DNA of 64,000 bases from Atriophallophorus winterbourni (taxonomy: Eukaryota; Platyhelminthes; Trematoda; Plagiorchiida; Microphallidae). Each line of letters opens with the position of its first letter. The stretch's first letter is position 1. The stretch spans positions 41,594 through 105,593 of the forward strand of contig JACCGJ010019446.1 in the NCBI GenBank assembly GCA_013407085.1. The letters run 5' to 3'. The position numbers and the translations under genes were made by a program. This document shows, piece by piece, positions 48,601 to 60,089 of the stretch. The notes under the pieces are model-generated. The model was given only the letters and a program-made list of their open reading frames with translations. It had not been told where the DNA came from and ran no database searches.

Positions 48601-48780
48601 TTAGAATTTAGTTTGCATCTGAGATATATGCGTAATCAGCACGTTTTCACAAATGACGTGTGCCGCCGTTTGATTGCAAAAGCACACATCCATCGCGGGC
48701 TTCCACAACCGTTGACAGCCAACCGCTGATTCATAATCGATCTTGCATCGCTGCGCACAAATAGTTTGACGGTTTGTTGC
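48601..48780 (-). CDS. Candidate terminal exon, cysteine-rich, unknown gene
   Basis: On the minus strand an acceptor TATTTTTCAG ends at 48781, and an open stretch of 59 codons follows to TAA at 48601-48603. It contains six cysteines (TICAQRCKIDYESAVGC, then MDVCFCNQTAAHVIC) and has no low-complexity bias. The pattern C-x3-C-x8-C-x11-C-x-C-x8-C suggests a small disulfide-rich extracellular domain. I do not recognise the family. A distant likeness to GDNF-receptor-type repeats is only a thought. If real, the gene is nested antisense in sFRP intron 1, with its other exons further right; none was identified. Confidence 0.4.
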   Translation of the reverse strand, partial: ATNRQTICAQRCKIDYESAVGCQRLWKPAMDVCFCNQTAAHVICENVLITHISQMQTKF

Positions 48781-48784
48781 CTGA

Positions 48785-50855
48785 AAAATAATATAGTTTA
48801 CACACATCCAAGACATGGTTGACTTGTGTGGTATCACAAACAGGTGCTACGAATTTTAGCTGGGCTATGAGTCGTCACTTTGCATATGCGTTTATCCTGA
48901 ATGTATGTGCGCGCGCAGCAGTGAAATCGTGTCGCATTCTACTTGTTACAATAAATTGTGATTTGTTTCATCGCAATAAAAATAATTTTTTCGTTACAAT
49001 TATTAAGCAACGGCTACTTGGTATTTGCAATCAACATTCGTGGGAAATGATTATGTATTACAAAATTATATGAGTTTGTTTGGTGTGTGATGTATTTGAC
49101 AAAAAATATAGTCTATGACGCACGCACGAAATTGTTTGTGTAAACGAACTTTCAAGAGTAAATCTATCGACTTTGTGTAGCATTTGAAACCCAGAATTAG
49201 TATACTAGTATAAATGTTATATTATTCCATAAGATATTACAAAGTCTTTGTTTAAAATGACCTTTTTAAACCTTGCCATTTCCAGTACATGTAACCAAAT
49301 CAAGATTCTTTTGTTAATCACTATCGCTTTATTAGACCGGCCAGAATGATCGGATCTCAGTTCATGTCTCATGATACAAAATTGCAATTCCCCTGAACGT
49401 TACCACAACGATTTTTAAATGAAAGTACTGTCTCCAACTCGTTACGCGTTTTCATCAAATAAACTTCAAAGAAAGGTGATATACATGTTAGATTTAATGG
49501 TTCATAATGTAAAGTATCCTAGATGCTTGAATCGAATCCGCTTTTTAGATCCTTTTGTATCTCTGTTTGGTATGTGTGAGACATCCGCACATGATAGATT
49601 CAGTCTGGTTTCGTGACGTCACTCTTGACAAGATCGCGCCAGCGTTTAGCATGTAGTGCTTAATAGATCTATTGAAATTATTCATAAGTCACTGAACACA
49701 TTATTATAGAGACGTTTCCAAAGCCTAGTTTTAACAAGTATAATGTTTCGGTAATTTCCGTCTCAAACAGTTGCCTATCCTATTACAACTTTAATGGTAG
49801 TAGTACTAGCAGATTTTCATTCTTATATACTGCTCACTGTTTAAAATTGATCAACAAGTCATCCGGGTTTGTAGTGCGAACCAAAATTCTTTCTATGATA
49901 ACCATCAGAAAATGAAAATTTGGCAAGGAATTACAATGTTATTACCACCTCAGTTATCAAAATATAGAGTGAACCAACAAGATGAAATGAGTTATATCAA
50001 AAACGTGGGTTAAAATACACCGGTTTAGGAATAATCAGTCGTAGCTGCACGAGACATCGATACTGGATATTGGTGCGCGTTCGAAAAAATAACTTTAATA
50101 TTATCAAAGTATAATGTCAACCTTAAACATGACTGTAGTTTTTAATGTTTCAAATGATTATCCCTTCATGAAAAAACGCATAATATCATGATTAGTACAG
50201 CTTTTATTACGCTATTTAATTCATTGGCGAATCGTGAGAATTGTATTATTTCAGGAACTAGAGTCTTTCGGAGGATATTCATTTCCAACATACTTAAACA
50301 TTCATTCTTTAATAAATGCAGACTTTGCAATACTGTGTTAACTGGTTTCTCTATTCGGTTGAATAAACGCTGATCGCAATTCTGCAAAGCTTATACTAAT
50401 GATATCTTACAATACTATTCTCAATAATTCAACAAACTTGCTATCAAAAAGGTTACAAAAATCTCTTAGATTAATCTTTAGGTGTTCGCTGACAATGTGG
50501 AATCATTCGAACTAATTGCCACTCACTATTTGCAGAATGATTAGCTAGCATCTAAATATACTAAAGCGAAACTAAAAGGTCGCTGAAATCGAATTTTATG
50601 CATAGTTAAAAGTAATGACATAGAGAACATAGTTTAATCATGACACCTTACAAATATTGCTTGACTCTTTCGCATAATTTAGTTTCTCCTCAGTCTATTC
50701 ACTGATGTTTGTCGCTAATGTTTCCTGTACAACATAAACAGTCGAACAATACATGTTGATTGCATGGAAAATGAGCGTTGCATTAACGGTCTATTTAATT
50801 TTAGCTGCATCTGAAGTTCCAAACTTTCTAATTACGATGACTTTGAAGTGTCGTT
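48785..50855. other. sFRP intron 1, nothing recognised
   Basis: AT-rich, no motif, RNA gene or repeat family identified. Several short frames on both strands carry no recognisable domain. Confidence 0.45.
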
Positions 50856-50859
50856 GTTT

Positions 50860-52080
50860 TGGAAATCATCCTCGTTATTTTTGAACGGTTAAACGTTCCC
50901 ATTCCAAACAATAATTTGAGTGAGCTGCTTGTAAGATGCAAAGTGAACGTACAATTTCAATTCGATGGCAAGGTCAACCAAAACATTGATGGAGTAAACA
51001 CAAGCTCTCTTCTAGGACCCATATTAGTGGATGATTTTATGATCAAGCTAGAACAGGGACCAGTGAAATTGGTCATTCGAGTAACTAGATATGTATGCAT
51101 AATACATGGATGATACGTTCCCTTTTTGCATTCAGAAAGTATATAGCGAAATTTACTCACTTATTTTAATGATGCTCATGATAAGATTTCTCTTACAAAC
51201 TGGAAACTGACATACATCTCGTCTTTCTTGATAATTTACTAACAAGATCTGACATGGCATTGCGAAGATGAGTTTACCGAAAGCTAACATATGTTGGGCA
51301 GTATCCACATTTCGTGAGCGTCGTTTCGATTAAAATAAAATGAAATCTGGTGCATAAATATTCATGCAAGCAAATCGAATTTGCTCTGAAGAGAATTTGT
51401 CCAAAGAACTTCTAATGTTAAGCAGAATTCTTAATAGAAAAGACATTCATTGTGGTTTATTGAATTACACCTGCGCCCAATGCCAATAAGAATAACTTTA
51501 CCAACATTACCTATGAAAACTTTATATATTCGACCTCAATTCAAGAACGAAGCCTTCAGTCACTCATTGACCAGCAAGCTAGAACAAATAGTTTAAATGA
51601 CTTTCATCTCTGGAAAGGTGAGAATTACTATCACTAAAAACGTAATCAGAGAGCAGCTTAAATAACAGCTAACTTGTGAGGTAAACTCAACGTCTATTTA
51701 TCAATTCACCTGTTCCTGTGAAGTATGATTCATTAGCCATAAGTAAACTACAAAGCGAATGTCTGTACATCACGCAAGTTAGTTAGGCAAATGTTATGAG
51801 AATAAGGTAAATATCTCAGTTCTAACTCATCTGATCGGCACGGGGCATCGAGTAAAACCTCAGTTGTTTGCACAGCGTGTCATGAAATCATTACGCTGAA
51901 CTTGTGTCAAAACGTGATTAGTTCCTGACCTCTGATTGCCTTAGCCAACGTCGATATTAAACTATTCATTTAGAGTAATAACACGTGATATCGATTTTTG
52001 CTTAATGTTTGATGTCCATCAGAACTTGTACTCCATATCCTTAAGCATGCGTTATAACGCTTGATGTGAATTTCCAAAAA
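50860..52080 (+). mobile_element. Penelope-like element, RT and GIY-YIG endonuclease, decayed
   Basis: The reverse transcriptase segment at 50940-51080 reads FDGKVNQNIDGVNTSSLLGP followed by ILVDDFMIKLE (consensus IDGVAMGSPLGPVLANIFM.HLE). YMDD-like coding follows near 51105, then HLVFLDNLLTRSDM and VYRKLTYVGQYPHFVSV (51200-51325), then LYIRPQFKNEAFSHSLTSKL (51515-51590). From 51690 comes the GIY-YIG part: SIYQFTCSCEV, ISHK, TTKRMSVHHAS and LTHLIGTGHRV, in one frame with three stops. This domain order is diagnostic for Penelope-like elements. The copy cannot encode a protein. It lies in sFRP intron 1 on the gene's strand. Confidence 0.85.
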
Positions 52081-52084
52081 GGAG

Positions 52085-52520
52085 ATCCATTATTTTGTTC
52101 AAGTATTTTGTTGACAAATATTTGCATTTTTAAACATATTTTTTTATTTTTTTGTTTCTACTTTACCTTGATCATTATGCCTTCCAACCTTCACTCAGTG
52201 TAATTTTTTGTACTTTAATCTACTTCATTCATTCCGGTACTAAACTATTAATCAAACTTAATGTTTTTCAAATAATTAAACATTGGATTACCTCGAATAA
52301 CAACTGGATTAGCGATATATCGTATAAGCTTTTGTCTTCTGTAAATACAACACAAATAGAAAAGTCTAATTTTGGGCGTTCAAACAATAGAGAATTCATT
52401 TTGAAAGCGTGTTGACTTGATTAGCTAAGATTTAAAATAAAAAGCAGTTTTGTCCAGAATGACCAGAATAAGAATGTTAATTACATTCCGTCGTTTTAAG
52501 GCGCCCTGAAACCAATCTTT
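52085..52520. other. Possible 3' region of the Penelope-like element
   Basis: AT-rich, T-run at 52138-52160. No motif seen. It separates the GIY-YIG end from a hammerhead relic in the same orientation. Confidence 0.4.
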
Positions 52521-52576
52521 CTATCTGCATTTGATGGAGACAAACAGCCAGAAACTGGTTGTGTTGCATACGTTCA
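52521..52576 (+). repeat. Hammerhead relic of subfamily 2, copy K
   Basis: Contains UUUGAUGGAGAC where subfamily 2 has a CUGANGA-type box plus CGGC, then AAACA, GCCA, GAAAC, UGGU and UGUG. The loop, right stem II strand and GAAA box are identical to the copies at 62.4 and 63.5 kb. The catalytic box is decayed. It lies about 450 bp downstream of the Penelope-like GIY-YIG region, sense to it. Confidence 0.6.
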
Positions 52577-52675
52577 TAGGACGTGAACATTACTGAAACT
52601 GGTCATTTCTGTGAATAAAAAAATTGATTAAATTGGCAAATACACTTGTTTTGCTGACATTACTGTCTATTTCAG

Positions 52676-52750
52676 CGGTGAAGTGTGCGCCATGCGAACA
52701 GGCATTGACTTTAGAAAATATCGCGAGCAGTTACTGCATGGCCGATGTGG
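52676..52750 (+). CDS. sfrp: Secreted Frizzled-related protein, exon 2 (start of NTR domain)
   Basis: A 75-nt exon with acceptor TTTCAG ending at 52675 and donor GTGAGT at 52751. It completes the threonine codon from exon 1 and encodes residues 179-202, VKCAPCEQALTLENIASSYC and MADV. The C-x2-C then C spacing (C181, C184, C198) matches the opening of the sFRP netrin-like domain. It ends one base into a valine codon completed by exon 3. It is isolated by introns of 18.4 and 7.3 kb and would be missed by frame-length searches. Confidence 0.9.
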
Positions 52751-52915
52751 GTGAGTTCAATTTATTTTTTGCGTTTTCGTTCTAAGGTTGTGAGTAAACG
52801 AAACAAGGATTTATAGTTAAATTTTAGCACGTTAAAACCCCACAGGAATACGGTGTGAATAAAAATATGAAAAATAATAATAAATAATGAGTAGAGTTTA
52901 TCAAATACTGATTAT

Positions 52916-52957
52916 AAATATATATATATATATATATATCTATATATATATATATAC
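52916..52957. repeat. TA microsatellite
   Basis: About twenty TA units with one TC interruption, in sFRP intron 2. Confidence 0.9.
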
Positions 52958-53019
52958 TTTCCGCATTAAATTTCCTTATGCAAGGAAAGTAAACTAGATG
53001 TTTAGTTAGGGATTTTCAA

Positions 53020-54560
53020 ACAAACATAGCACATAGAGCAAAAATGGCGCCGGCAATCAATACAGGAACTTATGACGTAAAGGGATAATGTATGTTCACG
53101 TGTCACTTTCTCATCACACTCTTGAACCAAGTGTCTTAGTAGGTGTCCTTCGGTAGACACCATTCTATAGGTCAAAAATAATATCGCGTTGTATCCCCCT
53201 TTGGGTAAATTTACATAGACACATACGTCGCAATCTACGAAACATTGTGAAGACCATTCACTTACTTTGTTGCTCTGTGATAGATTTTATCAAAGAAAGC
53301 AATATATTTTCGCAGTCTAGGGGCCTACACCTTTACCGCATACTCTATTGTAGAATAAAGGTGGACGTTCATTATCCTCGGTAACGTTACCAGCGAAAAT
53401 CCTCCAAATATTCTTCGAAAGATACCTACCAATCTGCTATATATTCTGGCAGTGAACCATGCTCTTCAGGTTTCCACTAATCCATACTCCAAGACCTTTT
53501 CCCAACGAGTTCCATGTCACGTTTTCAGTTACCAATCGATATCTCAGAGGAACATTTTTGCCAAGGCGGTGCATCTTGCTTTTAATTATGTTGAATGTCT
53601 TATCATTCATAGCAGCCGTATCTGGCACGTTGTTTAAATCCATTTTCATTTTTCAAAGTCTTCTTCAGAACGGATTCTTGTCGAAAATGTTAGATCATCC
53701 GCGAACAGGGACATTTTGGATTATATGAGGAAGATAAATCGTTTATGTATAAGTGAATAAAGCACAGATCCTTGGAGGAACATGATGGCGCATTGAACTT
53801 TTTTAATAGCACTCTTTATGCTCTAGTTCATGCGTGGCGATTTGACAGGTAAACGCACAACCATTAAAGGAGTGGATCACATATTCTTAAACCAATCAGT
53901 TTTTAAAGAAGCAAATGATGAGTGACTCTGTCAAAAGCTTTCGAAATGTCTAGGTAACAAACGTCGATGCAATAGCTTCTATCCAGCTCTTTCGTCCAGT
54001 CATCCAACTCTATTAAACGATTTGTTAGACATGAACGATTAGATCGAAATCAATGCTGTAATGTCGAAAACAAATTACGCGATTCCAAGTGTGCAAGATG
54101 GAGGGCCAGTCAGAACCTCTTCTACTAGTGTATTCGTGTACATGGTTGCAAGAACTGACTGAAACTAATAACTCTCTAAATCAGTATTCAAGAGCCCGTG
54201 GGGAGTGATTGTCCTTAAAATAAAGGGAAGGCACTTTCAAATCACCCATAATAAGTATTGCAGCTTGCTAAGTGAAAGTCAAACGTTGTACGTTTCTGTA
54301 GATGAAAGGGACCGGTAGACCACACCAATCATGGAAACTTCGCCAGACATCAGCGTTAAAGTACACCAAATTATATTCTCGAGGGTGAATTTTGTGTTTT
54401 CTATTGGAAGGCATTGGAGTCGATTATGTTAATAAAGAGCAACACCACCACTTCGCTCTCGATCTTTTATCATCAAATTCATATTGCGAATGGATATCTT
54501 CGTCTCAATCAATTGGGAAGAATACCGCAGCTGATGGCTTGGCGATGAACAAACAGCTAA
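53020..54560 (-). mobile_element. CR1-like LINE, decayed copy with RT-to-endonuclease deletion
   Basis: Parallels 55560-56650 (RT thumb and palm: NVPDTAAMNDKTFNIIKSKM, then LGVWISGNLKSMVHCQN at 53437-53649) up to about 54098. It then jumps to the counterpart of 57640-58110 (endonuclease region), so roughly 1 kb of the element is missing at the junction. It starts at the counterpart of 55560 (shared ATGGCGCCGGCAATCAATAC) and thus also lacks the extreme 3' end. Many stops; no product. Confidence 0.8.
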
Positions 54561-54860
54561 CTTACTGAAAACTGGCGCAGTATCGTAATGATGCTAATAC
54601 TTGTAACTTTCGCGGTATGTATGATGGAATAAAGAGTGCCATTGGTTCAACCAAGCTGAAAACTCCTCTTATTAAGAGCCTATGATAAATCCTGGCTTTT
54701 AAGAAAATGCAACAAATGGCGAATGGTCTAGCACATCTCTCGTCTTTGCAATCAGTACGGGCTTTCCAATCGTTTGATTTCTCGATCTTTTGCCATAAAT
54801 ACTTACACTTGCACACGCATACATGCATAGATAATTACATATTCTGAATCACTTTGAATC

Positions 54861-55244
54861 ACATACATACATACATACATACATACATACATACATACAT
54901 ACATACATACATACATACATACATACATACATACATACATACATACATACATACATACATACATACATACATACATACATACATACATACATACATACAT
55001 ACACATACATACATACATACACATACATACATACATACATACATACATACATACATACATACATACATACATACATACATACATACATACATACATACAT
55101 ACATACATACATACATACATACATACATACATACATACATACATACACACATACATACATACATACATACATACATACATACATACATACATACATACAT
55201 ACATACATACATACATACATGCATGCATGCATGCATGCATGCAT
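54861..55244. repeat. CATA/CATG microsatellite
   Basis: About 360 bp of nearly pure four-base CATA units with four short CACA interruptions, passing into about six CATG units at 55217-55244. All six frames are open through it, giving artificial 125-145-codon frames. It separates two LINE copies of the same family and lies about 90 bp past the 3' end of the larger one. Confidence 0.97.
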
Positions 55245-55490
55245 AGGCATAGCCAGAATTTCTACAATTGTGTTTAATAATTAGTGTTGGCGTGTATTAC
55301 GCATTTTACCCGTTCATGGGTTCAATGAGTCGAGCTTCAAGAATTTATGGTTAAAAAGTTAATATTTTACAACACCACATGATTACGGTATGAATAAAAC
55401 ATGAAAATCACAATATTATAAAGCAATAGAGAATATCAAGTGAAAGGCTCATGAATGATGTTCGTTTGCAAGTGCAAGCCCAATTTCACT

Positions 55491-56729
55491 TTAAAAATCG
55501 CTAAGCAAGGAGAGTCCACTACAAGTTGAGGTAGGGAATTCCAAAGAAATAAAGGTCGTACAGCTAAAAAAATGGCGCCGACAATCAATACGGGAACTTG
55601 GAACGTAAAGGGATAATGTATGTCCGCGTGTCACTTTTCCATCACATACATCAAGCAAGTGTTTTAGTGGATGTCTTTCGGTAGACACAATTCTATAGGT
55701 CAGAATAATATCGCGTCGTATCCTCCTTTGGGTAAAGTCACATAGACACAGACGTCACAATCTTTCGGTATACGGAACATTGCGAAGACCCATCACTAAC
55801 TTTGTTGCTCTATGATAGATTTTATCGAAGAGAGCAATATCTTTTCGCAGCCAAGGAGCCCAGACCTTGACCGCATACTCCATCGTAGGGCGAAGGTAGA
55901 CATTCATTATATTTGGTAACGTTACCAGAGAGAATCTTTCAAATATTCTTCGAAGGATACCTAACAATCTGTTGACCCGTCTATATATATTCTGGCAGTG
56001 CACTGTGCTCTTCAGGTTACCGCTAATCCACAGTCCAAGAACATTTTCAAACGAGCACCATGCTAGGTTTTCAGTTTCCAATCGATATGTCCAAGAAACA
56101 TTCTTGCCAAGATGGAGCATCTTACATTTCTGTATGTTGAATGACATGTCGTTCACGACCGCCCAATTCGACACGCTGTGCAAATCCATTTGTAGTTTCT
56201 CACAATCCTTTGCAGAACTAATCGGCGACCAAATTTTCATATCATCCGCGAACAGGACCATTTTGGACGATATGAGGGGGGTAAATCGTTTATGTACAAC
56301 AGAAAGAGGAGCGGGTGTAACACAGATCCTTGTGGAACTCCACTGGTGGTTTCGAACGTATGGAATAGCACTCCGTTAACTTTAACTCGGGCGTCGCGAT
56401 GTGACAGATAGACGCACAACCATGAGAGGATTGTTTCCTGAACGCATCAGTTTTTGAAAAAGCAGATGATGATTGACTCTGTCAAAAGCTTTTGAAATGT
56501 CTAGGTAACACATGTGGATACATGAACTTCTATACAATTCCTTCCTCCAGTCGTCTAATGCTATGAGAAGATTTGTGAGACAAGATCGGTGAGATCGAAA
56601 TCCATGCTGTGCTGGCGAAAACAAATTATGCGATTCAAAGTGTGCAACCATTCTTTTCGAGACTATACGTTCAATGACTTTAGCAATAACAGGTAAAAGT
56701 GTGACGGGACAATAATTTGCAGCGTCAGA
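55491..56729 (-). pseudogene. LINE ORF2, RT palm to C-terminus, broken
   Basis: After the stop at 56730 the frame continues with SDAANYCPVTLLPVIAKVIE and SPAQHGFRSHRSCLTNLL, then YLDISKAFDRVNHHLLFQKL (motif A). A shift near 56430 leads to VYLSHRDARVKVNGV and SGVPQGSVLHPLLFLLYIND (motif B, 56237-56419). Another leads to VLFADDMKIWSPISSAKDCE (motif C) and the thumb with KIYHRATKLVMGLRNVPYTE (55755-56261). The tail RHPLKHLL is at 55491-55688. All catalytic motifs remain readable. Confidence 0.85.
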
Positions 56730-58304
56730 TCAGCAGCCGCCTTTAAAGATAAGTGTTATCACGCCGGACTTCCAATCTTTTGGTACCACTTCCTTAGGCA
56801 ACGAATAGTTAAACAGGCTTGAGGGCGGTTCACAAAGCTGACGGTGACAGAACCTGAGCACATCTGGTGTAATGCCATCCGCTCCTGGGGATTTTCTTAC
56901 ATTTAGTTTCAGCAAATGACTTGGATTTATTGAAATATCGCACAATGTTTCGATTCCTGTTTCGATTGAATACTCAGAAAGTTCCACTAAAACCTTTGGC
57001 ACGAACACTTTAGAATAGTAAATTGCAAGAGCATTTGCGGTTTCCAACGATGTTTCAGTGAGTTTTTCACAATTCTGGATGGGAGAAACACTTGGTTTGA
57101 ATTTTGCTTTCGCGTTAATGATTTTATATAGTAACTTAGGGTTGCGATCCCTTTTTGACAGGAGCATCAATTGGTGCGCTTTCTTAACCTCTCGAATATG
57201 TGCAGTCACTTTGTTGCGTAACATACGGAAATGTTGCCAAGAAGTAGAAGTATTGTTGGCTTTGTGCTGCATCCAAGCTGCTCGCTTCAGTGCTATCCAC
57301 TTTTTTGTTCTGTTGCGGACAACAAAACGATGTTTATGGACGCACCTTTTCTGAACGATCTGCGAGTTCTCAACTATCTTCAGTTTCAGAAAACCTACAA
57401 GTTCGTTCCATTGCGAGTCAGGGCTTATGTTGTCCGTCTGAAAATGCGGAATCCGCACGAGCGATTTACTCACGGCCAATTTATCTACCCGTCGAACCAC
57501 CCCATTTGGAGCAAGCGATTGCTGTGTACTGCAAACATAGTCGAACACGAGCACTGAATGGTCACTAAGACCCAGCGGGGCCTGGAATTCGATCGCTTTG
57601 ATAGATTGTTCTTCCGATGTTAACACCAAATCCAAGACAGAGGGGCGGTCATAACCTCTCCTCAAGGTGCATTGGTGAACAAGGTTGTATAACGGGACTG
57701 AATCTAGTAATTCTCGAAATCGGTATTCTAGCGTTTGTTGGGAGTGATCATTCCTGAGATAAAGGGTGGACAGATTAAAATCACCTATAATAAGTGTCGT
57801 TGCTTGCTGTGTGCGAGTCAAGCGATGAAGCACTTGGATGAACCTTTCGTTGTACGATTCCGTAGATGAAGGGGACCGGTAGACCACACCAATAATGCAA
57901 ACTTCACCAGACATCAGCGTTAAAGAACACCAAATTGTATCCTCGAGCGTGAATTCTGTGTTGTCTGTTGGATGGCACTGGAGTCGATTATGATAATAAA
58001 GAGCAACAACACCACCACTTCTCTCGTTCCTTATCAAATTCATATTTGGAATGGATATCTCCGTTTCAATCAATTGTGAAGAATACCATGTTTCTGTAAT
58101 GGTGATATTGTCAGGTGGGTAGTGCGAACATATCTGGGTTAACTCAGCTAATTTGTTCGGAAGGCTTTGCGCATTTATATATAAACATCTTATAAAGTTT
58201 GCGGTGTTCAAATCATGAAACGTTATCAAAGGGCCGACTCGGTTAGAGTCGGAATGCTTGACATTCAGGTTGAACCTCATCACTAGACGTTTGTGGGTCG
58301 GCAC
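56730..58304 (-). CDS. LINE ORF2, endonuclease and RT fingers (stop at 56730)
   Basis: A 524-codon frame. The exonuclease III-like endonuclease occupies residues about 35-260: RCLYINAQSLPNKLAELTQI, TITETWYSS, RSGGVVALYYHNRLQ, GVVYRSPSS, IIGDFNLSTL, PSVLDLVLTSEE and LGLSDHSVLVFDYVCS, with the catalytic E, D and H positions kept. A basic linker (KKWIALKRAAWMQHK) precedes the RT finger segment VRKSPGADGITPDVLRFCHR and WKSGVITLIFKGGC, where a TGA replaces what should be a sense codon. The long unbroken frame indicates a relatively recent insertion. Confidence 0.85.
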   Translation of the reverse strand: MPTHKRLVMRFNLNVKHSDSNRVGPLITFHDLNTANFIRCLYINAQSLPNKLAELTQICSHYPPDNITITETWYSSQLIETEISIPNMNLIRNERSGGVVALYYHNRLQCHPTDNTEFTLEDTIWCSLTLMSGEVCIIGVVYRSPSSTESYNERFIQVLHRLTRTQQATTLIIGDFNLSTLYLRNDHSQQTLEYRFRELLDSVPLYNLVHQCTLRRGYDRPSVLDLVLTSEEQSIKAIEFQAPLGLSDHSVLVFDYVCSTQQSLAPNGVVRRVDKLAVSKSLVRIPHFQTDNISPDSQWNELVGFLKLKIVENSQIVQKRCVHKHRFVVRNRTKKWIALKRAAWMQHKANNTSTSWQHFRMLRNKVTAHIREVKKAHQLMLLSKRDRNPKLLYKIINAKAKFKPSVSPIQNCEKLTETSLETANALAIYYSKVFVPKVLVELSEYSIETGIETLCDISINPSHLLKLNVRKSPGADGITPDVLRFCHRQLCEPPSSLFNYSLPKEVVPKDWKSGVITLIFKGGC

Positions 58305-58343
58305 TATCCGTTTGCTTGCTTTCGGCTATTACCCTGGGCAAGC

Positions 58344-59480
58344 TCAACTTGACGTTTTGGGGTAGGATTTTCTATTAGCTCTCCATTCACGTTTGATAGT
58401 ATCGGTCATTCCGATCGTGAAGAAGGTTAGCTTTAAAGGGCTAGGGCCTTGCCCTTTATAGTTGGTAGACCGCGGTATCCTAAATACATCCACAAGTATG
58501 GCTTCCTTAATACCAATTGTTTTGGCTAGATATTTCCACTTTTTGTGGTGGTGCACAGGCTTTTCTTGAGATGGTAAGTCAGCAGCATTTTCCGGAACAC
58601 CTAGAATTACAACACCTCGTGGATTACTTTATTCTCGAGATTTCTGCGACGACTTTCGCTCGCACAATGGTAAGTCTGCATGGATACGACATGTAGTCTC
58701 TGGATCACCTCTAATAAGGTAAGCATTTAAGAGTACGTTTTCCACGTCCTCCGCAGTTTGCAGCATTATTCGTAAAAGGCGATGATAATCTTTTCGAGGA
58801 GAATTCAGGTGGCGATTTAGCCGAACTATTAATGAGGGAGTAACCGCGGCCAATCTCATCTGGCTGCAGAGTTTATACCACTCAGCTAAGTCATGTTTTT
58901 TCTTAGCTTCGAACAGTGTTTCCTGCGACTCGGTCACGTTTGTGCATATAACACTAATGTTTACGCCCGCGGATTTTTTTATAATTTGAGTCAGTCATTT
59001 TAGTACTGGTTTTTCTGAGTCCTTTCTCGTGTCCGTTAAGTCGAGGATTCACTGATCCCAACGAACGCTTCCCCGTTTTAGTCACCATCTGCGCCGTTAT
59101 CTGGGCCAATGTTGGCCTGTTCGAGTGTGATGTATTTTCTACCGGCTCCTCGGCAGTAACTTCTAAGTCGGGCAACAATGGTGCATTTATGACCTTGTTT
59201 ATCAATTCATTCAGTTTTTTGCATACTGGATTCCAGTCCATTTAGACGCGTCTCAATTTCATTCTCAGCGATTTTCGCCTGCGAAAATGCGCTGTTTTTT
59301 GGCCTTGCAAGTTTGGCAAACGTAACAAACACCGAGATAAACATCTCCATTAATAATCGATGCTAAATCCGAGGTTAGCAATTTGTCGCATTTAGCGTGA
59401 ACTTTCGACAAACAATCGTAACACGTGACAGACTTCGCCTTAGGACTTACCGACTTTTGTCAAACCGTGCACATGTAGCT
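58344..59480 (-). pseudogene. LINE ORF1 (cysteine finger plus core), broken
   Basis: The finger region (59270-59480) reads QKSVSPKAKSVTCYDC, KVHAKCDKLLTSDLASIING and VCYVCQTCKAKK. One finger cysteine is replaced by a TGA compared with the 44.2-kb copy. A coil-like linker follows (59241-58954, WNPVCKKLNELINKVIN), then LFEAKKKHDLAEWYKLCSQM and LRIMLQTAEDVENVLLNAY (58629-58937), and KWKYLAKTIGIKEAILVDVF with PLKLTFFTIGM (58344-58556). A PHD-like finger in ORF1 is known for CR1-group LINEs. Confidence 0.75.
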
Positions 59481-60089
59481 CGGTGCGCTTTGTATCCTTT
59501 TCGGGGTCATTCGGTCAGTGTTGTCTGCAGTACTGTTCTGTGGTTTGTGCACAGGCAGTGGTTCTGTCGAGCGAGCGATGATGAATATCGTGAGTGCGAC
59601 GAAAAGCGTTGTTCACTAATAAGGGCAAAATCTGAATTGATTCCGGCGATACGCTTCGGTAGTTGATCGCACGATGTTGAATATATGACCAGTCGACGTC
59701 GAAGAATAAGATCTTTCCAATGACGTTAATCCCGTTGAGGACTTGACGTGTAGTAACCGGGTTGCACGCGTAGATCCAATATGGGAAAATCACGAGAAAT
59801 CCAAATTTTGCTCGTATAATCGAATACCGCTACGAGAGTGGTATATCCAGAAAGCTGTATAATATATCCACATACGTGTAAGTATAAGAACAGTATATGC
59901 TGATAATCAGGAGCTCAAAATAATGCGACCGCAAGGCACGAATGGACTGGTGAGAAAATGATATATTAACGAGACCATTTCCCAATCTTCCAAGTCCTTC
60001 TTGATGTATTTTAGCGAATACTGTTGGAAGTATTATTAATTTTACTGAAATAGTAAAACCTTTATCTGAACTTTTTATTATCCTTTCAG

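Larger units (their letters stand above)
55330..59862 (-). mobile_element. CR1-like LINE, near full-length copy
   Basis: About 4.5 kb on the minus strand with a 5' leader (59510-59862, shared with 43810-44160), ORF1 finger (59270-59480), ORF1 core (58344-59241), ORF2 endonuclease plus RT (55755-58304) and a 3' end with ACCATAAATTCTTGAAGC near 55332. It is the best preserved and longest representative of the family in the window: its first ORF2 frame is 524 codons. The remaining breaks are few: a TGA at 56730, frameshifts near 56430 and 56270, and shifts in the tail. It lies antisense in sFRP intron 2. Confidence 0.9.

Noticed and set aside
54803..55250. Open frames of 125-145 codons on both strands
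   Set aside because: They are translations of the CATA/CATG microsatellite, repeating a four-residue pattern, and carry no gene.
57058..57568. Overlapping + strand frames of about 90-108 codons
   Set aside because: They are shadows of LINE ORF2 on the minus strand.
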